A DNA stretch of 64,000 nucleotides from positions 23,244,987 through 23,308,986 of the forward strand of contig OX637290.1 of assembly GCA_951799445.1 (NCBI GenBank), written 5' to 3'. Each line of letters starts with the position of its first letter. Positions within the stretch are counted from its first letter, which is position 1. Of this stretch, positions 60,045 to 64,000 are shown one piece after another. The translations under genes were made by a program, and so were the position numbers. The DNA is from Pseudisothecium myosuroides. Its lineage: Eukaryota > Streptophyta > Bryopsida > Hypnales > Lembophyllaceae. The notes beneath the pieces are model-generated. The model ran no database searches and was not told where the DNA came from. It worked only from the letters and a program-made list of their open reading frames with translations.

Positions 60045-60125
60045 GGTTCAAAATTTAGGATTTTAGGGTATAGGGTTTAGGGTATAACATTTAGGGTATA
60101 GGATTTAGGATATAGCATTTAGAAT
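60045..60125 (+). repeat. Telomere-like TTTAGGG(TATA) degenerate repeats
   Basis: About seven 9-12 bp units such as TTTAGGGTATA and TTTAGGATATAG run in tandem within the AT-rich centre of the hAT element. They contain the plant telomere heptamer TTTAGGG, but with interrupting TATA, so they are not a true telomeric array. Confidence 0.7.
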
Positions 60126-60304
60126 ATAGGCTTAAATGTATGAAAAGAATAACTTGAGTTACCCTTTCATACATTAACGCTACATTGGATGCTTATAGCA
60201 TTGAATAATAGTCTTTGGAAGCGGATCTATGCTTCTTAGAATCCAATGTTTAGGAGGACTTACGCGGTCTGCCAGTGCGACCGTCATTTGCCGTCCGTTG
60301 TTCG

Positions 60305-60515
60305 TTGTTCGCTATCAGACAGCGCAGTCGGCTTCTTTTCTAATTTCTGACCGCAATTTTTTGAATTTTCAGGCGTGTAATATACTGTTGGAAAGGTCTT
60401 TAAAAGACCTTTAAAAGACCTTTAAAAGACCTTTCCAACGGTATATTACACGCCCGAAAATTCAAAAAATTGCGGTCGAAAATTAGAAAAGAAGCCGACT
60501 GCTCTGTTTGACAGT
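60305..60515. repeat. Near-perfect long hairpin in the hAT element
   Basis: Arms of about 95 bp face each other around a centre made of repeated CTTTAAAAGAC (60393-60430). The left arm has GCAGTCGGCTTCTTTTCTAA and GGCGTGTAATATACTGTTGG; the right arm carries the reversed copies. A transcript would form a long stem suitable for small RNA production. Confidence 0.8.
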
Positions 60516-61129
60516 CTAACCGCCGACCGCGAGTCCGACCCGACCGCCAGCGCTTCTGTATACCGCCGTCCGCCCTATTAAGCCGATTGTTTGGTAAAAT
60601 TTTTCGACCGCAGACACACCCAGCGGACGCAGCATCCGGACGTCCCGAAAATAGACGTGATTTTGCCCTGGATGTTCCAATTCGTCAACCCCGGTTGGCA
60701 CTCCACGATTTAACAATGTCATCCGTGACATCTACTGTCTTCCCCTCATTGTTCTTCAAAGCCACATAAAAAAATCCATTTCCTTCCATGTAACCACAAG
60801 TGACAAAATGTGCAGTTAGATTCATCACATCATTCTTCTAGAAAGGCCTCACAATTGGCAAAGAGATCATACGACATAAAAGAATATTAATTTTAGACTT
60901 TGCTTTAGGTTAGTATCTCAACTACTGGAGACGACAAGAAGTGTTTATAGTCTCCTTCAAAAAGCCATGCAATTGTAACTTCAATTGATTTTTAGAAAGA
61001 GGTTGAACTGCAGCATCTACTATCCATGCTTGTGGATCTCCATCTGTCAACATCTCTGAAATAATGTTTAAATCTTGATTAGAAAAAGTTCTAATTTGTG
61101 TACATGTATTATAAACTATGTAATAAAAC

Positions 61130-61740
61130 ATACCAGCCGTCAACGGCTGGGGTCTAGAAAGACCCTAAAATTTTAGCATTTAAGTACTCTATAGTAACCA
61201 TTGCCCAAAAATTCATGCCTCCAAAAGCATGGCCGTCAACAACTAGGGTCTACGAAGGCCCAAAAATTTCAGCAATTGACTACATTAAAACATATGGTGC
61301 AAGGCCATCTAAGTCCCTAAAAGTGTAGCCGTCAACGGCTGGGGTCTACGGAGGTTAAATTCCAGAATTTAATGAAATTGCAGCAATCATTTTTCTAAAT
61401 TGGAATCCCAAAAAGCATAGCCGTTAACAGCTAGGGTTGAGAAGGCCACAAAAATTTCAGCGTTTGATGAAATTGCAGCAAACAATTCTCTAAATTGGAA
61501 CCCCCAAAAGCGTAGCTGTTAACGGCTGGGGTCTGAGAAGGCCACAAAAATTGCAGCATTTGACAAAATTGCAACAAACATTTTTCTAAATTGGAACCCC
61601 CAAAAGCGTAGCCGTTAATAGCTAGGGTCTGGAAAGGCAGAAAACACAAGATCATTTTACGAAATTGCAATCTCTGTAGCAAGCAAAATAAAACCCAAAA
61701 AGCGTAGCCGTTAACGGCTGGGGTTTGGAAAGGCAAAAAA
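61130..61740. repeat. Minisatellite, seven units of about 95 bp
   Basis: Units start at GCCGTCAACGGCTGGGGTCT-like words near 61136, 61230, 61328, 61419, 61513, 61609 and 61705, so spacing is 91-98 bp. Each unit also has a CCACAAAAATTTCAGC-like and a TAAATTGGAACCCCCAAAAG-like stretch. The 12-bp GCCGTTAACGGC core is itself palindromic. It lies between two putative exons of the broken minus-strand gene. Confidence 0.9.
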
Positions 61741-61754
61741 GAAGAGACACGCAC

Positions 61755-61888
61755 CTAGATTTGCTCCACTCCGCTCGCTTGTTGTCCCCTCATTGGCCTT
61801 GCTCATTGTTCCTCCGTGCTCATCTCGTGGCAAATCCGCCGCAGCCTCCCCTTCCTTTATGGTGATAGCTCCACCTTCCTCTTCCATA
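61755..61888 (-). pseudogene. Possible exon of the broken ParB-methylase gene
   Basis: A minus-strand frame from ATG at about 61888 reads MEEEGGAITIKEGEAAADLP.. to GANL and meets a GTGCGT donor at 61754. It is acidic and low in complexity, like a disordered N-terminus. An alternative is that it continues from an acceptor before VGRQQHM. Linkage to the ParB-like exon is by strand and proximity only. Confidence 0.3.
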
Positions 61889-62361
61889 TGTTGTTGCCTC
61901 CCAACCTTCAAAGACGACGTCCAAAGATGCGACAAGGATTAGGTTAAACCGTACTCCAAAAAAAAATAAAATTGTAGATGTACCTCAAGGAAATCTTCTG
62001 AATAACTTCTTCAATTCTCAAAATTTTGAGCCAATTTTTTTTACCCATAGATTCTATACGTGAGATTCACTCTAAATTTTTTCAAAATTTTTGGACATTT
62101 TAGCGGTTTTACAAAAATCAGCCAAAACTTCTAAAAATCAAAAGGCTAGATTTTGCCTAAAATTCTTTGAAATCTGAAGATTTTAGGCCAGATTCCAAGA
62201 TGTTGAATTAGTTTTTAGGCTGTAACTTCTTCAATATGTATCCGTTTTTTACATGCTATATACCGTTGGAATCGTGCTTCCGAAACAAACAAAATGACGT
62301 AAAGTAGTAAAATGTGCTTCCAAGAAAAATATTCACATACATTCAAAGTCAATATCACTTG

Positions 62362-62757
62362 GGATTATTATTTTCTTACCATTCTGATTATACTTCCAAA
62401 CTCTGGCTCAAACTCCGATGGTGGTGCTTGCTCTTCTTCTTCTTCTTCCTCTTTTTTGCTATTGTATTGATTCAATTCACTACAACCTGAGGCAATATCC
62501 GGTTGATTTTCACATGAAATGGGTTCACCTTACACGATATCCTCCCGAATTGCTTCACACGAAACAATACCTTTGTATGTTAAATTCCCTGTTGTACCCG
62601 AAAAATTAGTTGCAGTGATCTGAGGCAACCGTCTAATCATTCTAGCCCTTAACAATAGCTTTCTACTTGAATAAAGAAAGCTACTTTTCCTCCTCTTCTT
62701 CCTATCCTTTATTGGAGTGTCCAACGTTAACAATGGAGAAAAGAAGTTTTCTTGCAT
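62362..62757 (-). pseudogene. Putative upstream exon of the broken minus-strand gene
   Basis: The frame opens after a TTTCAG at 62758 and runs LLTLDTPIKDRKKRRKSS.. to EAIREDIV, a TAA (62530-62532), then GEPISCENQPDIASG, a seven-glutamate run and FGSIIRM at a GTAAGA donor. The stop sits where glutamine would be plausible. There is a basic cluster (KDRKKRRK) that could act as nuclear localisation signal. I recognise no domain. Membership in the same gene is inferred from strand, spacing and the same type of lesion. Confidence 0.35.
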
Positions 62758-64000
62758 CTGAAATAATCAACTACCAAGGCATTACAATATCAACATCCTC
62801 CATACTACATCACTCACTCTTTGAAATATGCCTTTCTGTACTTCATTACTTCCATTACTTCATCTTCTTTAGTAGGCTTTTATATTCTATGAGACTTTGA
62901 CAACTTCTCTCCACAAAGTTACAATTTCATTTTATTACAAAAGTGTTGGCTACATTTGTCTATTATTGATATCATCATCAACCACAAGATTCTTAAACTG
63001 TCACTAGATATATAATCATAATTGTACGCATGTCATGAGTCATCATATAGTATAATGCATGATGACACATCATCTCCTGTCAGTGCTTGTTGTAACTCTG
63101 CCAGCATGGTCTGATACAAATTGATATGTACTTTGAATTATAATTCATTTATTATTGGTGATGAGTTAATTGATGACATGTAATACACCACCTTACCCAC
63201 CTCCATTTTAGATGTTGTTAATATACTTTTTTCTATATCAAATCTTGATATAATATGCAATAATTAGCATTCAAATCATTAATCCAATTTCAAATTTTTG
63301 TACATCCAGGTAGAAATTCCTATTCTTTGAAACAAACTTACAAGTCTCTCTTTCTTTATATCCACACCTTCTGCACTTGCAAATATCAAAACTTCATACT
63401 TTTTGCTTCTTGGAATTGTTTGTTGCTCGCAATTTTCTTTAATGCTTCACTATAGCTAATATTGTTGCCAGAGGTCATGAGGTCCCATTTCTTTTACCAT
63501 TAGGTACTCAAGGTTCTGTACATGTACCCGCCCATCTCCTTCATGTCCGCTTTGGATTTTTTCCTTCTTCTATCGTCGTAGAGGAAGAAGTCCAAGGTAA
63601 CTATGGCTTTGTTAAAGAATCATGAAGGATTCTATTGGCTTCTTCATGCATGACACTATAGAGTTTATGGTCTCTCACCAGAGCCCTTGCTAGCTTTGAC
63701 TGAAATGTTTCCACCCATTTCTGATGAGTTCACTGTTGAACGCCCATTATTACGTCTAGTGAAAGTGGAGTCTCTAGGTAGTGGATGCTCTAAAAATACA
63801 ATTTTGTTCAATGTCAACAATGTTAAACGTGAGTCTCTAGACTAGTGATAGAGTTATCCAGTGACTTTGAAGGCAAAACGCCAATTAAAGTTTGTCAACC
63901 TTCCTCTTCAAATGTTGTTTTGCCAGGTACGGTGGATTTATCCATTCCTAATGCCTTCTGTACTATTCTTAGTAGTCTTGCATCATTTGAATTTTCTTGT
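62758..64000. other. Right edge, no gene supported
   Basis: AT-rich sequence with no convincing frame. Further 5' exons of the broken minus-strand gene could lie here or beyond the edge. Confidence 0.4.

Larger units (their letters stand above)
57467..60693. mobile_element. Non-autonomous hAT-type element with 8-bp target duplication
   Basis: The element (3227 bp) is flanked by GTTGGCAC at 57459-57466 and 60694-60701. It begins CAGGGTTG and ends CAACCCCG (7 of 8 terminal bases pair). An 8-bp duplication plus CAGGG ends are the hAT hallmark. Both ends are GC-rich with repeated CGACCGCC-like words and GGACGTCC near each terminus; the centre (58430-60200) is AT-rich. No transposase frame is visible. 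It holds tandem repeats, a long hairpin and telomere-like repeats, listed separately. Confidence 0.8.
57223..61055 (-). pseudogene. ParB-like exon of the broken gene, split by a hAT element
   Basis: A host exon of about 590 bp (61055-60702 joined to 57458-57223) is interrupted by 57467-60693. The acceptor is TTTCAG at 61056-61061. Its frame reads TDGDPQAWIVDAAVQPL, then KSKINILLCRMISLPIVRPF, then NDVMNLTAHFVTCGYMEGN, DDIVKSW, and after the element AAFEKKLQ..FIVWDGNHRLQAWLP. The DGNHR..AW pattern matches the DGxHR..A core of ParB/sulfiredoxin-fold domains. In-frame TAG/TAA codons occur at four places (two between CRLQ and PKAK, one after VRPF, one at 57456-57458), each where glutamine is plausible. 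The next donor is uncertain (GTAATC at 57222 gives phase 2, but the next exon starts in phase 0). Confidence 0.5.

Noticed and set aside
60045..60125. True telomere or chromosome end
   Set aside because: Only a few degenerate units, with TATA spacers, inside a transposon and with sequence on both sides.
61130..61740. CRISPR-like array
   Set aside because: Whole units of about 95 bp are repeated with no unique spacers, in a eukaryotic genome; it is a minisatellite.
55981..62532. A nuclear code in which TAG and TAA mean glutamine
   Set aside because: The 1521-codon ABCG gene in the same window uses many CAA/CAG codons, has no internal TAG/TAA, and ends normally, so the standard code applies.

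Overview
The window looks like nuclear DNA of a land plant. It is AT-rich and dense in small DNA transposons. It holds one intact, intron-rich gene of a plant-specific transporter class and several broken genes. Introns follow the GT..AG rule and the exons are clearly richer in GC than their surroundings. I cannot name the species; a non-seed plant (bryophyte, fern or lycophyte) is a guess. No plastid, mitochondrial or bacterial gene cluster is present.

Layout. 1-29000 has no gene I can support. It is a graveyard of miniature and non-autonomous DNA elements. The main family (called TTAA family here) has ends TTAA|CCCCTAAAGG...CCTTTAGGGG|TTAA and is mostly 0.76-0.93 kb long, with at least six near-complete and several decayed copies. 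Three copies are nested in other repeats, and the uninterrupted relatives show a single 4-bp site where the TTAA lies. These ends and this target are the hallmarks of piggyBac-type transposition. Other families are B (about 300 bp, GGTAAGGTAG ends), C (about 250 bp), D (about 240 bp, in tandem), F (about 285-400 bp, TA|AGGT ends), Stowaway-like elements and a 1-kb foldback.

29500-43000 holds a complete full-size PDR-type ABCG transporter gene on the plus strand: 20 coding exons, 1521 codons, all ABC motifs intact. Its upstream region has a TATA box candidate and a 30-codon upstream ORF.

46400-47350 has two gene fragments side by side: two exons like the MLRQ/NDUFA4 subunit of respiratory complex I, and a frameshifted piece of a UDP-glycosyltransferase.

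48800-51420 has a Stowaway-like element carrying a nested F element with a TA duplication, then a 1252-bp CACTA-type element with a CAT duplication.

51700-62800 (minus strand) holds the most unusual object: the wreck of a multi-exon gene. Its product would have joined a ParB-like segment (WDGNHR motif) to a C-terminal segment resembling an N4/N6 DNA methylase. It is broken by a 3.2-kb hAT-type element with an 8-bp duplication inside a coding exon, by a 2.6-kb insertion at a (CTT)n tract, by two homopolymer frameshifts, and by six in-frame stops. All six stops are TAG or TAA at positions that could have been glutamine codons, as expected from C-to-T decay of methylated DNA. A 95-bp minisatellite lies between its putative 5' exons.
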